From Parvibaculum sp002684405 (GTDB taxonomy: Bacteria > Pseudomonadota > Alphaproteobacteria > Parvibaculales > Parvibaculaceae), in assembly GCA_965140395.1 (NCBI GenBank), contig OZ223207.1, positions 682,001-746,000 on the forward strand: DNA of 64,000 bases. Direction: 5' to 3'. Below are positions 7,866 to 16,800 of the stretch, piece by piece; within the stretch, counting starts at the first letter, position 1; the number at the start of each line of letters is the position of its first letter. Below the pieces are notes generated by a model. The model did no database searches. It saw nothing but the letters and a program-made list of their open reading frames with translations, and had not been told where the DNA came from. The translations under genes were made by a program, and so were the position numbers.

Positions 7866-9194
7866 TTACTCCGCGGCCTGCTTCATCGCGTCCTTGCCGA
7901 AGACGCGGGCGAAGATCGTGTCGACATGCTTGGTGTGGTAGCCGAGGTCGAAACGTTCCTCGATTTCGGCGTCCGTCAGATATTTCTTCACATCCGGATC
8001 GGCTTTCAGCAGCTCCAGGAAATTGCCTTCGCCGCGCCAGACCGGCATGGCGTTACGCTGTACCAGGCGGTAGGCGTCTTCGCGGCTTGCGCCCTTTTGC
8101 GTGAGGGCGAGGAGGACGCGCTGCGAGTGCACGAGGCCGCCCAGCTTGTCCATGTTCTTCTGCATGTTTTCCGGATAGACGAGCAGCTTGTCGATGACGC
8201 CGGTGAGGCGCGACAGGGCGAAGTCCATCGTGACCGTCGCGTCCGGGCCTATCATGCGCTCGACGGAGGAGTGCGAGATGTCGCGCTCATGCCAGAGGGC
8301 GACGTTTTCAAGCGCAGGCGTGACCATGCCGCGCACGACGCGGGCAAGGCCGGTGAGGTTTTCCGTCAGTACAGGGTTCCGCTTGTGCGGCATGGCCGAC
8401 GAACCCTTCTGGCCTTCGGAGAAATATTCTTCCGCCTCAAGCACTTCGGTGCGCTGAAGGTGGCGGATCTCGGTGGCGACGCGCTCGACGGAGCTGGCGA
8501 CGACGCCGAGCGTGGCAAAGAACATGGCGTGGCGGTCGCGCGGGATGACCTGCGTCGAAACAGGCTCCGGCTCCAGCCCCAAGGCCTTGGCGACATGTTC
8601 TTCGACGCGCGGGTCGATATTGGCGAAGGTACCGACCGCGCCGGAGATGGCGCAGGTCGCGACTTCCTTGCGGGCGTTCACGAGGCGCTCGCGGCAGCGC
8701 TCGAACTCGGCATAGGCCTCGGCCATTTTCAGGCCGAAGGTGACGGGCTCGGCATGGATGCCGTGGCTGCGGCCGATGGTGACCGTGTCCTTGTGCTCGA
8801 AGGCGCGGCGCTTGATGGCTGCCAGCAGCTCGTCCATGTCCTTCAGCAGAATGTCGGCGGCGCGGACGAGCTGCACGTTGAAGCAGGTGTCCAGCACGTC
8901 CGACGAGGTCATGCCCTGATGGACGAAGCGCGAATCCGGCCCGATGAATTCGGCCAGATGCGTCAGGAAGGCGATGACGTCGTGCTTCACCTCGCGCTCG
9001 ATCTCGTCGATCTTCTCGACGTTGAAGACGGCGGCGTCGCCTTTCTCGCGGATGTTCTTCGCGGCTTCCTTCGGGATCACGCCGAGTTCGGCCAGCGCCT
9101 CGCAGGCATGCGCCTCGATCTCGAACCAGATGCGGAACTTGGTCTCGGGGGACCAGATGGCGACCATCTCGGGCCGCGAATAGCGCGGAATCAT
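7866..9194 (-). CDS. purB: Adenylosuccinate lyase
   Basis: Cleaves SAICAR and adenylosuccinate in purine synthesis. The start is taken at MIPRYSRPEMVAIWS (9194), giving 442 residues; an upstream in-frame ATG would add 15 non-conserved residues. The fumarase/aspartase signature GSSAMPHKRNP is present, as are TSSDVLDTC and RSHGIHAEP with the catalytic His. It is on the same strand as purC-purS-purQ but 6 kb away, so the purine genes are split here. Confidence 0.96.
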   Translation of the reverse strand: MIPRYSRPEMVAIWSPETKFRIWFEIEAHACEALAELGVIPKEAAKNIREKGDAAVFNVEKIDEIEREVKHDVIAFLTHLAEFIGPDSRFVHQGMTSSDVLDTCFNVQLVRAADILLKDMDELLAAIKRRAFEHKDTVTIGRSHGIHAEPVTFGLKMAEAYAEFERCRERLVNARKEVATCAISGAVGTFANIDPRVEEHVAKALGLEPEPVSTQVIPRDRHAMFFATLGVVASSVERVATEIRHLQRTEVLEAEEYFSEGQKGSSAMPHKRNPVLTENLTGLARVVRGMVTPALENVALWHERDISHSSVERMIGPDATVTMDFALSRLTGVIDKLLVYPENMQKNMDKLGGLVHSQRVLLALTQKGASREDAYRLVQRNAMPVWRGEGNFLELLKADPDVKKYLTDAEIEERFDLGYHTKHVDTIFARVFGKDAMKQAAE

Positions 9195-9350
9195 CGGCTG
9201 CGTCTCATGATGCGTGAAGGAATGGGCAGGGTGTAGCACCCGGGGGGCTGCCCCTCAAGTAGGCCCCGGCGTGAGCCGGGCTCGCTTCGGGCGCCGCCAG
9301 CCGGTAAGCTCGGCTTTCCTTAGGAAAAAGCCAAAAATTGAGGGTGCGTA

Positions 9351-10742
9351 ATGGACGAACTGGCAAAGCTCGATGCGACGGCGCAGGCCGAACTGGTGGC
9401 AAAGGGCGAGGCGAGCCCGCTGGAGCTTGTAGAGGCAGCGATTGCCCGCATCGAGAAGGTCAATCCGCAGGTCAATGCGGTCGTCACCACCTTCTATGAC
9501 AAGGCGCGCGAGGAAGCGAAGGCGGGGCCTGCCAAGGGGCCCTTCACCGGCGTGCCGAACCTCGTCAAAGACCTCGACAACCTGAAAGGCACGAAGGCGA
9601 CCTCGGGCTGCCGGTTGCTTGCCGAGAATATCTCGCCCGAAACCGATCCCGTGATCGCAGGGTTCGAGGCGGCGGGCTTCGTGATGCTCGGCAAGAGCAA
9701 TACGCCGGAATTCGGGCTGCTGGGCACGACCGAGTCCGTGCTGCTCGGGCCCTGCAACAATCCGTGGAACCTCGAGCATTCGCCGGGCGGGTCTTCGGGC
9801 GGCGCGGCGGCGGCGGTCGCGTCCGGCATGGTGCCGCTTGCCCATGCGACGGATGGCGGCGGGTCGATCCGCATTCCGGCGTCCTGCTGCGGCGTGTTCG
9901 GGTTGAAGCCGAGCCGGGGGCGCATCGAACTCGGCGAGCGGCAATTGCCGGGCGATATCGGCTTCCAGCATTGCGTGAGCCGCAGCGTGCGCGACAGCGC
10001 CACCGCGCTTGCCGTGAGCGAGAAGCAGGGCGCGAATGCCGTGCTGCCGCCGGTCGGCCGGGTGGAAGGGCCGGGCAAGAAGCGGCTGAAGATCGCCTTC
10101 AGCACGGCGGATTATACGGGGCGCGAGCCCGATGCCGATGTGAAGGCGGCAACCGAGAGCGTGGCGAAACTCTGCGAAGAGCTCGGCCATGAGATCGTGC
10201 CGGCGACGAGCGAGGTGAATGGCGAGGCGTTCAAGGATGCGTTCCTTGCCGCCTGGGCGTCCGGCCCGTCGCAGCTTCTGGCGCTGGTGAAGCAGATGGG
10301 GCTCGACCCGGAAGCGGTGCTGGAACCCTGGACGATCGGCCTTGCCAATCTTTTCGACAGCAAGCCCGCCGACACGCTGGAAAAGGCGCTGGCGGAATTT
10401 GCGATCGTGACCGCCGAGACGGCCTCATTCATGGCCGATTACGATGTATGGCTGACGCCGATGCTGTCCGCCGCGCCGCCGAAAACGGGCGAGCAGGGGC
10501 CGAGCGTGCCGTTCGATACGCTTTACGAGCGCGTCTTCAACTATGTGACCTATACGCCGGTTCACAATGTGGCGGGGACGCCTGCCATGTCGGTGCCGCT
10601 GTCATGGAACGAGGCGGGGCTTCCCATCGGGGCGCAATTCGCTGCGCCGCTGGGGGAGGAGCGGGTGCTGCTCGAGCTGGCTTACGAACTGGAACAGGCC
10701 CGTCCGTGGGCGGACAAATATCCGCCTGTCTTTGCCGGGTAA
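9351..10742 (+). CDS. Amidase (amidase-signature family), cytoplasmic paralogue
   Basis: Hydrolyses an amide through the Ser-cisSer-Lys triad. The 463 residues show the Lys in VPNLVKDLD (about residue 73), the cis-Ser in PGGSSGGAAAA (about 149) and the nucleophile in DGGGSIRIPAS (about 172). No signal peptide is present (starts MDELAKLDATAQ). It is strikingly similar to the Tat-exported amidase at 11777, sharing long identical blocks such as RIPASCCGVFGLKPSRGR. The pair flanks a LysR gene. Substrate unknown. Confidence 0.92.
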   Translation: MDELAKLDATAQAELVAKGEASPLELVEAAIARIEKVNPQVNAVVTTFYDKAREEAKAGPAKGPFTGVPNLVKDLDNLKGTKATSGCRLLAENISPETDPVIAGFEAAGFVMLGKSNTPEFGLLGTTESVLLGPCNNPWNLEHSPGGSSGGAAAAVASGMVPLAHATDGGGSIRIPASCCGVFGLKPSRGRIELGERQLPGDIGFQHCVSRSVRDSATALAVSEKQGANAVLPPVGRVEGPGKKRLKIAFSTADYTGREPDADVKAATESVAKLCEELGHEIVPATSEVNGEAFKDAFLAAWASGPSQLLALVKQMGLDPEAVLEPWTIGLANLFDSKPADTLEKALAEFAIVTAETASFMADYDVWLTPMLSAAPPKTGEQGPSVPFDTLYERVFNYVTYTPVHNVAGTPAMSVPLSWNEAGLPIGAQFAAPLGEERVLLELAYELEQARPWADKYPPVFAG

Positions 10743-10743
10743 A

Positions 10744-11652
10744 CTATCCGGCCTCTTCCACCAGAATGTCGAGAAACCGCCTGGCCGCCGGGCCGGGCGG
10801 GGCCTTGACGCGCCACAGCGCGGCGAAGCGGCTGGTGGAGGGATGGGCGATGTCGGCGCAGGGAATTTCCACGAGGCGGCCGGTTTCCTCTTCCTGCCGG
10901 AGCGTCGGGGCCGGGATATAGGCCCAGCCGAGCCCGGCCTTGAGCATGGTGACCGCCATTTCCATATTGTCGGCGATCAGAATATCCGTGCCGTGGAAGC
11001 GGTAGTCGAAATCCTGCCGGTCGGTCAGATGCGAGGCGACGACGATCTGGCGGTGATCGTCCAGCGCGCTCAGGGGAATGGGCTCGTTGCGGCAGGCCAG
11101 CGGATGACCGGGCGCGGCGGCGATGGCGAGCGAATAGACCGCGACCTCGCGCCCGTCCAGCTCCTTGGCGGGCATGCCGGCATTGAGTTCCACCAATGCG
11201 ACCTGACATTCGGCCCGCATCACGGCGCCCCAGGCTTCCTTGTCGATGGCGGTGTGGAGGCGGTAGTCGAGATGCGGGATTTCCTCATCCAGCCGGGCCA
11301 GCGCGCGGGCGAGCAGGCAGCGGTCGAAATTGGTATCGACCGACAGGGTGAGTTCCACTTCCTGCCCGGTCTTCATGGCGCCGACGCGCGCATTCAGCCG
11401 GTCGAGGCGGCGGAAGACGATTTCCGCATCGGTGAGGAGGGCGCGGCCTTCCTCCGTCAGCACGGGGCGGTAGCCGGAGCGGTCGAAGAGCGCCACGTCC
11501 AGATGCTGCTCCAGATTGGCGATGGCATAGCTCACCGCCGAAACGGCCCGGCCAGCCCGTGTGGCGGCCGCGGAAAAGCTGCCGGTTTCCGCCACGGCGC
11601 GGAAGATTTCGAGCTGGCTGATGAGGTTCGGGTGGAGCGTTTGCGGGGCCAT
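10744..11652 (-). CDS. LysR family transcriptional regulator
   Basis: N-terminal winged HTH at residues 10-65 (QLEIFRAVAETGSFSAAATRAGR, then SAVSYAIANLEQ), followed by a periplasmic-binding-like inducer domain. The ATG at 11652 gives 302 residues in register with the family; a TTG at 11688 is a possible longer start. The gene ends 1 nt after the upstream amidase stop (convergent) and is divergent from the second amidase at 11777, which it probably controls. Confidence 0.9.
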   Translation of the reverse strand: MAPQTLHPNLISQLEIFRAVAETGSFSAAATRAGRAVSAVSYAIANLEQHLDVALFDRSGYRPVLTEEGRALLTDAEIVFRRLDRLNARVGAMKTGQEVELTLSVDTNFDRCLLARALARLDEEIPHLDYRLHTAIDKEAWGAVMRAECQVALVELNAGMPAKELDGREVAVYSLAIAAAPGHPLACRNEPIPLSALDDHRQIVVASHLTDRQDFDYRFHGTDILIADNMEMAVTMLKAGLGWAYIPAPTLRQEEETGRLVEIPCADIAHPSTSRFAALWRVKAPPGPAARRFLDILVEEAG

Positions 11653-11776
11653 GAAAAGACTTTCGGATAAGCTGAACAAGATTGCCAATCTTTTCTCGTT
11701 TTTTCACTAGTAATGTGAGGCTAGCTTCTCCTCACCCGGTGGTAGGCCGGAATCAGGGATTTAAGGGAGGAACATC

Positions 11777-13267
11777 ATGAGCATTCAGCTTTCGCGGCGC
11801 GGGTTCCTCGCGTCGGCAGCGGTCAGCGCGCTTGCGGTGGGCATGGCAGGCGTGAAGGTCCGTTCCGCATTTGCCGCGGAGACGGCCGGTCTCGACGCCA
11901 TTTCGCAGGCCAAGCTCGTTGCGAAGGGCGAGGCGACCTCGCTGGAACTGGTGAACGCGGCCATCGACCGGATCGAGGCGGTGAACCCCAAGGTGAATGC
12001 GGTGGTGACCGAGACGTTCGATGCGGCGCGCGAGATGGCTGCGAAGGGCGGTCTGCCGGAAAGCCCGCTTTCCGGCGTGCCCTATCTCATCAAGGATCTC
12101 GACGATGTGAAGGGCGTGCGCACGACGCATGGCTCCCGCCTGATGGCGAAGACCATTGCCAAGGACAATTCGGCGATGACGACTTATGCCGACGAGGCGG
12201 GGCTCGTCATTCTGGGCAAGACCAACACGCCGGAATTCGGCCTGCTGGCGACGACGGAATCGCTGCTGCTCGGCCCGGCGCATAATCCCTGGGGCCTCGA
12301 TCATTCCACGGGCGGGTCGTCCGGCGGCGCGGCGGCGGCGGTCGCCTCGGGCATGCTGCCGGTGGCGCATGCGACGGATGGTGGCGGGTCGATCCGCATT
12401 CCGGCGTCCTGCTGCGGCGTTTTCGGCCTGAAACCCAGCCGGGGCCGGATGGACCTTGGCGGGCGTCCCATGCCGGGCGATATCGGCGTACAGAACTGCG
12501 TGAGCCGCAGCGTGCGGGACAGCGCCATGGTGTTCTCGCTGTCGGAAGACCGCAGCGACAAGGCCGTGTTCAAGCCGGTGGGTTATGTCTCCGAGCCGGT
12601 GAACCGGAAGCTGAAGATCGGCTTCGGCACGGCGAATTATTTCGGCGAGGAGCCCGATCCGGAAGTGAAAGCGGCGCTGGAGAACACGGCGAAGCTTTGC
12701 GCCGATCTCGGCCATGAGATCGTGGAAGTAAAGAACCCGCTCAATGGCGAGGAGTTCATCACGAAGTTCCTGACCGTCTGGGCGTCCGGCCCGGCGCAAC
12801 TTGTCGCCATGGCGAAGGAGAAGGGGCTCGATCCCAATCAGGTGCTGGAGCCCTGGACGGTGGGGCTCGCCGAGTTCTATGCGAAGAAACCGAAAGATGC
12901 GATGCAGACCTCGCTTGCCTATTTCAAGCAGGTGGAAGCGCAGATGGACAAGTTCATGTCGGGCTTCGATGTGTGGCTGACGCCGGTGCTTTCCTCGCCG
13001 CCGCCCAAGCTCGGCCAGCAGGCGCCGACCGTGCCTTTCGATACGCTTTACGAGCGCACCATCCAGTATGTGGCCTATACGCCGGTGCATAATGTGGCGG
13101 GAACGCCGGCCATGTCGGTGCCGCTCTCATGGTCGAAAGCGGGGCTTCCCATCGGCAGCCAGTTCGCGGCGCGCAAGGGACAGGAGGGGCTTCTCTACGC
13201 GCTGGCGCTTCAACTCGAACAGGCGCGTCCCTGGGCGGACAAACACGCGCCGGTTTTTGCGGGCTAA
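11777..13267 (+). CDS. Amidase (amidase-signature family), Tat-exported paralogue
   Basis: 496 residues. The N-terminus has a twin-arginine signal (QLSRRGFLASAAVSALAV, ending near AFAAE), so a folded enzyme should act in the periplasm. The triad elements are VPYLIKDLD, TGGSSGGAAAA and DGGGSIRIPAS. It is a close paralogue of the amidase at 9351 with an added leader. The start at 11777 follows a GGGAGGAAC site and leaves the RR motif at residues 7-8. Divergent from the LysR gene. Confidence 0.93.
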   Translation: MSIQLSRRGFLASAAVSALAVGMAGVKVRSAFAAETAGLDAISQAKLVAKGEATSLELVNAAIDRIEAVNPKVNAVVTETFDAAREMAAKGGLPESPLSGVPYLIKDLDDVKGVRTTHGSRLMAKTIAKDNSAMTTYADEAGLVILGKTNTPEFGLLATTESLLLGPAHNPWGLDHSTGGSSGGAAAAVASGMLPVAHATDGGGSIRIPASCCGVFGLKPSRGRMDLGGRPMPGDIGVQNCVSRSVRDSAMVFSLSEDRSDKAVFKPVGYVSEPVNRKLKIGFGTANYFGEEPDPEVKAALENTAKLCADLGHEIVEVKNPLNGEEFITKFLTVWASGPAQLVAMAKEKGLDPNQVLEPWTVGLAEFYAKKPKDAMQTSLAYFKQVEAQMDKFMSGFDVWLTPVLSSPPPKLGQQAPTVPFDTLYERTIQYVAYTPVHNVAGTPAMSVPLSWSKAGLPIGSQFAARKGQEGLLYALALQLEQARPWADKHAPVFAG

Positions 13268-13289
13268 GGAGTCAATCATTCTCTGCATC

Positions 13290-13379
13290 GTCATTCCGGG
13301 CTCGACCCGGAATCCATTCGGCGCTGCCTGCCGAGCGGTGAAGCCGGAGTGGACCCCGGATCAAGTCCGGGGTGACGGG
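13290..13379. repeat. 90-bp paired-hairpin repeat, family B, copy 1
   Basis: Hairpin one is TTCCGGG/CCCGGAA and hairpin two is CCCCGGA/TCCGGGG. The outer ends are GTCATTCC and GGTGACGGG. It matches the architecture at 63034-63120. It lies between the convergent amidase and radC. Confidence 0.8.
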
Positions 13380-13396
13380 AGAGGGGAATGCGGACG

Positions 13397-14098
13397 TCAG
13401 ATCAGCCCCAGCGAGCGGAAGCTCGCATGGCGGCCTTTGCCGATGACGAGGTGGTCGTGAAGTTCGATGCCGAGCGGTTTTGCGGTTTCGGCGATGCGGC
13501 GCGTCATCTCGATATCCGCGCCCGAAGGCGTCGGGTCGCCGGACGGGTGGTTGTGGACGAGGATGAGGGCGGAGGCGTTGAGTTCCAGCGCGCGTTTCAC
13601 CACCTCGCGCGGATAGACCGGCGTGTGGTCGACCGTTCCCTTCTGCTGCACCTCATCGGCGATCAGAACATTCTTGCGGTCGAGAAAGAGGATGCGGAAC
13701 TGCTCGGTCGGGTTGTGCGCCATGGAGGCAGAGCAATAGTCGAGCAGCTCCTGCCAGGATGAGATGACTTCCTTCTCGATCACCGTGGCGCGCGAGAGGC
13801 GCAGGCCCGTTTCGCGCGCGATGCGCAATTCGGTGACGATGGCATCCTTGACGCCGTTCACTTCGCGCAACCGGTCCGGCTCGGCGGAGAGCACTTCGGA
13901 GAAGCCGCCGAAACGGGCGATGAGTTCCTTGGCCAGCGGCTTCACGTCGCGGCGGGGAACGGCGCGGAAGAGGATGAGTTCCAGCAGCTCATAATCGGGG
14001 AGGGCGTCGGGGGCGGTCAGGAAGCGCTCACGCAAGCGCTCTCTGTGGCCGGCGTAATGCGGCTTCTCGTTTTGCTTCCCGCTGGTCCCCCCGGACAA
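13397..14098 (-). CDS. radC: RadC-like JAB domain protein
   Basis: 233 residues. An N-terminal helix-hairpin-helix/UPF0758 region (HRERLRERFL, LPDYELLELIL) is followed by the JAMM metallo-motif with Glu near PREVVK and the His-His-Asp set in LVHNHPSGDPTPSGAD. The biochemical role of RadC proteins is not established; the name is by family. It starts 7 nt downstream of map and probably shares its transcript. Confidence 0.9.
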   Translation of the reverse strand: MSGGTSGKQNEKPHYAGHRERLRERFLTAPDALPDYELLELILFRAVPRRDVKPLAKELIARFGGFSEVLSAEPDRLREVNGVKDAIVTELRIARETGLRLSRATVIEKEVISSWQELLDYCSASMAHNPTEQFRILFLDRKNVLIADEVQQKGTVDHTPVYPREVVKRALELNASALILVHNHPSGDPTPSGADIEMTRRIAETAKPLGIELHDHLVIGKGRHASFRSLGLI

Positions 14099-14105
14099 TG
14101 CCGTC

Positions 14106-14927
14106 CTATTTGCGATAGGGCGGGCAGTCGAACCCGGCAGGCGATTTGGTGAAAATCTCGTAGCCGGTCTCCGTCACGCCGATGGAATGCTCGAACTGAG
14201 CGGAAAGCGAGCGGTCGCGCGTGACCGCCGTCCAGCCGTCCGACAGGATCTTCACGCCGGGCTTGCCGGCATTGATCATCGGTTCGATGGTGAAGAACAT
14301 GCCCTGCTTCAGCGCCGCGCCCTGACCGGGGCGGCCATAGTGAAGCACGTTGGGCAGGTCGTGGAAGACGCGGCCCAAACCGTGGCCGCAGAACTCGCGC
14401 ACCACGGAGAAGCGTTCGCCTTCGGCATATTCCTGAATGGCTGCGCCGATGTCGCCCAGCGTCGCGCCGGGCTTCACTACCTCGATGCCGCGCATCATCG
14501 CCTCATAGGTGATCTGCGTCAGGCGCTCGGCCTTGCGGGAGACCTCGCCCGCGAAATACATGCGGTTCGTATCGCCGTGCCAGCCGTCGAGGATGTAGGT
14601 GATGTCGATATTCAGAATGTCGCCGTCGCGCAGCGCGCGGTCGCCCGGAATGCCGTGGCAGACGACATGGTTGAGCGAGGTGCAGCTGGAATGACGGAAA
14701 CCGCGATAGCCAAGCGTCGCCGGGATGGCGCCGTGATCCATGCCGTAGTCATAGACGAGCTTGTCCAAATAGGCGGTGGTGACGCCGGGCTTCACCTCAT
14801 CCGCCAGCATGTCGAGCGCGGAGGCGGAAAGCTGCCCGGCCTTCCGCATGCCCTCGAAATCCTCGGGCCCGTGGATGGGAATGCCCTTGTGCTGGACAGG
14901 GCTCTCTGTGTCTTCGGCGTAGCTCAT
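14106..14927 (-). CDS. map: Methionine aminopeptidase, type I
   Basis: Removes the N-terminal Met from nascent proteins. The ATG at 14927 gives 273 residues beginning MSYAEDTESP; an upstream extension to 14990 lacks conservation. Metal ligands sit in LNIDITYILDGWHGDTNRMY, in CGHGLGRVFHDLPN, and in the two Glu of FFTIEPMIN and AQFEHSIGVTE. 273 residues is the alphaproteobacterial length. Upstream of radC. Confidence 0.95.
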   Translation of the reverse strand: MSYAEDTESPVQHKGIPIHGPEDFEGMRKAGQLSASALDMLADEVKPGVTTAYLDKLVYDYGMDHGAIPATLGYRGFRHSSCTSLNHVVCHGIPGDRALRDGDILNIDITYILDGWHGDTNRMYFAGEVSRKAERLTQITYEAMMRGIEVVKPGATLGDIGAAIQEYAEGERFSVVREFCGHGLGRVFHDLPNVLHYGRPGQGAALKQGMFFTIEPMINAGKPGVKILSDGWTAVTRDRSLSAQFEHSIGVTETGYEIFTKSPAGFDCPPYRK

Positions 14928-15121
14928 TATGACCGGATATGTGCGGTGACAAGGATCGGCAGCCGTAAACCGGCGCCTTTTCCCTAACATAGTGGTTCGA
15001 AGCGTCCGGGCCTACCCCCCATTCGTCGGCTCCATTCGCTCGCCTATTTGTGCAGGCTGTATTTGTGTGGACGGTCCGGCGGGCTTATCTTGCGGCGCAG
15101 AGCAAACGGACAGGTGCGAGA

Positions 15122-15904
15122 ATGAGCGGGACCGGCGAAGGGCAGGGCAAAAAGACAGTCACTGCCTGCGTATTGCTGATCGGAGACGAAATCCTTTCGG
15201 GGCGGACGAAGGATTCGAACCTCTCCCATATCGCGCATCAGCTGAACCAGATCGGCATCCAGGTCCGCGAGGCGCGCGTCATCCCCGATATCGAGGCGGA
15301 AATCGTCGCCACGGTGAACGAGGTGCGCGCGAAATACGATTATGTGCTGACCACGGGCGGCATCGGCCCGACGCATGACGACATTACGGCCGATGCGGTG
15401 GCCAAGGCCTTCGACGTTCCCATCGGGCCCGATCCGGACGCTATGGCGCTGTTGCAGGCGCATTACGCGGAAACGGGAGGCGATTTTACGCCGGCGCGCC
15501 AGCGCATGGCCCGGCTGCCGCAGGGCGCCAGCATGATCGCCAATCCGCTCAGCAAGGCGCCGGGCTTCCAGATCGGCAATGTGTTCGTGATGGCCGGGGT
15601 GCCCATGGTCATGCATGTCATGCTGGACAGCCTGCTTTCGCGGCTGGAAGGCGGCGCCAGCATGTTGAGCCGCTCGCTCACCGCCTCGATCGGGGAGGGG
15701 ACGATTGCGGAGAAGCTGGGCGAGATCCAGTCCCGGCATGCGGATGTCTCCATCGGGAGCTATCCCTACTATCGCGGTCGGGAATTCGGCACGAGCATCG
15801 TCATGCGGTCGGTCGATTCGTCGGCGCTGGAGCGGGCGGCGACGGATGTTGCGCAGATGTTCGCGCAGCTCGGCGTGAGCGCCGTGGAAGGCGAAAAGAC
15901 CTGA
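15122..15904 (+). CDS. CinA/MoaB-type molybdopterin-binding domain protein
   Basis: 260 residues with the molybdopterin-binding fold: ACVLLIGDEILSGRTKDSN at the N-terminus, DYVLTTGGIGPTHDDITADA in the middle and FVMAGVPMVMHVM after residue 150. It corresponds to the N-terminal half of CinA; the nicotinamide-nucleotide amidase half is missing, as is common in this class. The ATG at 15122 removes a 24-codon non-conserved extension. Divergent from map. Confidence 0.9.
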   Translation: MSGTGEGQGKKTVTACVLLIGDEILSGRTKDSNLSHIAHQLNQIGIQVREARVIPDIEAEIVATVNEVRAKYDYVLTTGGIGPTHDDITADAVAKAFDVPIGPDPDAMALLQAHYAETGGDFTPARQRMARLPQGASMIANPLSKAPGFQIGNVFVMAGVPMVMHVMLDSLLSRLEGGASMLSRSLTASIGEGTIAEKLGEIQSRHADVSIGSYPYYRGREFGTSIVMRSVDSSALERAATDVAQMFAQLGVSAVEGEKT

Positions 15905-16206
15905 CTTTGTTCGTTATATTTCAGGGGCTTGCAGGAAAATCTTGTTGCAGATATGCGACATGAGGCGGGCACATTACGAAACTTTCAGGGTTTTTCGCCA
16001 AGTGCCGCGATACAATCCGGCTGGAAACATTTATTGTTCCGGTCATTAAAAGCTCCTTGTTCGCCCACCGGGGCGGGAATGAGAGTGGGGGAAAGCTCCT
16101 CTTTCCAGGCATTTTCTGGGAGTGGATTGAGAACCGGAAAGCAAGGCCGCCAATGGTGGCCAAAGTGGACAATAAGGGTCGTGTTGGCCCGGAGGGAGAA
16201 ACGAAT
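15905..16206. other. Intergenic region upstream of small secreted protein
   Basis: 302 bp with no credible ORF. One small hairpin, GGAAAG-N5-CTTTCC, is at 16090-16106. A promoter for the gene at 16207 must lie here, but I could not point to a clear -35/-10 pair. Confidence 0.45.
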
Positions 16207-16458
16207 ATGAAGAAGACCATTGCCATTCTGGGTATGGCTGCCGGTATCGCGATGATCGGTGCGACGCCGAGCTTTGCGCTTGATTCCAGCTTCGACGCGC
16301 TGTCGAAGTCGGGCACGCACAAGTTCTATGTGTGGTGCACGGGCAAGGCCGACAGCGAACAGTCGGAACAGGGCGCCAATGCCAAGGAAGCACAGGCCGC
16401 TCTCGCCGCGAAGGTGGGCGACACCTGCTGGCCGGTCTGGCAGGGCCTGGAGAAGTAA
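16207..16458 (+). CDS. Small secreted protein, unknown function
   Basis: 83 residues. A Sec signal peptide covers MKKTIAILGMAAGIAM to PSFA|LD, leaving a mature part of about 58 residues with two Cys (VWCTGKAD and GDTCWPVW) that could form a disulphide. The ATG at 16207 is preceded by GGAGGGAG. A rho-independent terminator follows at once, so it is a monocistronic unit. No family recognised. Confidence 0.75.
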   Translation: MKKTIAILGMAAGIAMIGATPSFALDSSFDALSKSGTHKFYVWCTGKADSEQSEQGANAKEAQAALAAKVGDTCWPVWQGLEK

Positions 16459-16487
16459 TTTCTCCGACAGCCCGAACGGGTTTCAAG

Positions 16488-16524
16488 CGGCGGTCATCCG
16501 AAAGGGTGGCCGCCGTTTTCTTTT
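16488..16524 (+). terminator. Rho-independent terminator
   Basis: A 12-bp stem (16488-16499 with 16504-16515, two G-U pairs) closed by a GAAA tetraloop, followed by TTTTCTTTT. It lies 30 nt after the small secreted protein gene. Confidence 0.9.
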
Positions 16525-16613
16525 GGGGGTTTGCGTGAGCGGCGGGACACGGGCATATCATGTCCTTCCGGCCCTTCCGGGGGATTCGGACCACCCGGCT
16601 CCCGGCCGGATCA

Positions 16614-16700
16614 GCGGACGTGGTGGAACTGGTAGACACAAGGGACTTAAAATCCCTCTCGGGCAACCGAATGCGGGTTCGAGTCCCGCCGTCCGCACCA
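16614..16700 (+). tRNA. tRNA-Leu (anticodon UAA)
   Basis: Acceptor stem GCGGACG/CGTCCGC with encoded CCA. The anticodon stem AGGGA/TCCCT encloses CTTAAAA (anticodon TAA). There is a long variable arm (CTCGGGCAACCGA) and a T-arm GCGGG-TTCGAGT-CCCGC. The structure is complete and looks functional. Its 3' 60 bp are duplicated at 17239-17298. Confidence 0.97.
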
Positions 16701-16701
16701 A
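16642..16701 (+). repeat. 60-bp direct repeat, left copy (tRNA-Leu 3' end, att-like)
   Basis: Runs from the anticodon arm (GGGACTTAAAATCC) through CACCAA, and is identical base for base to 17239-17298. The segment from anticodon loop to 3' end is the usual attachment core of tyrosine-recombinase elements. Confidence 0.92.
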
Positions 16702-16735
16702 AGCTCATGATGCTGTGGCAGCCTTTTGATCGCTC

Positions 16736-16764
16736 TTGGCGCGTCGGCTCCCGTTAACTATATG
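16736..16764 (+). promoter_or_regulatory. Candidate sigma-70 promoter of the orphan acidic gene
   Basis: TTGGCG at 16736-16741 and TATATG at 16759-16764 are separated by exactly 17 bp. The -10 ends 36 bp before the ATG at 16801. It lies just downstream of the tRNA 3' end, inside the duplicated-end segment. Confidence 0.5.
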
Positions 16765-16800
16765 ATCCTCTATATGTCTCAAACCAGAGTGGAGGAGAGA

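Noticed and set aside
7845..9236. 463-residue open frame opposite purB
   Set aside because: Antisense to a secure enzyme gene, no ribosome site, no motif.
11753..13090. 445-residue open frame opposite the Tat amidase
   Set aside because: Shadow frame of a secure gene, full of His/Arg runs.
13290..13379. CRISPR array or IS ends
   Set aside because: Isolated two-hairpin unit, no regular spacers, no transposase, no target duplication.
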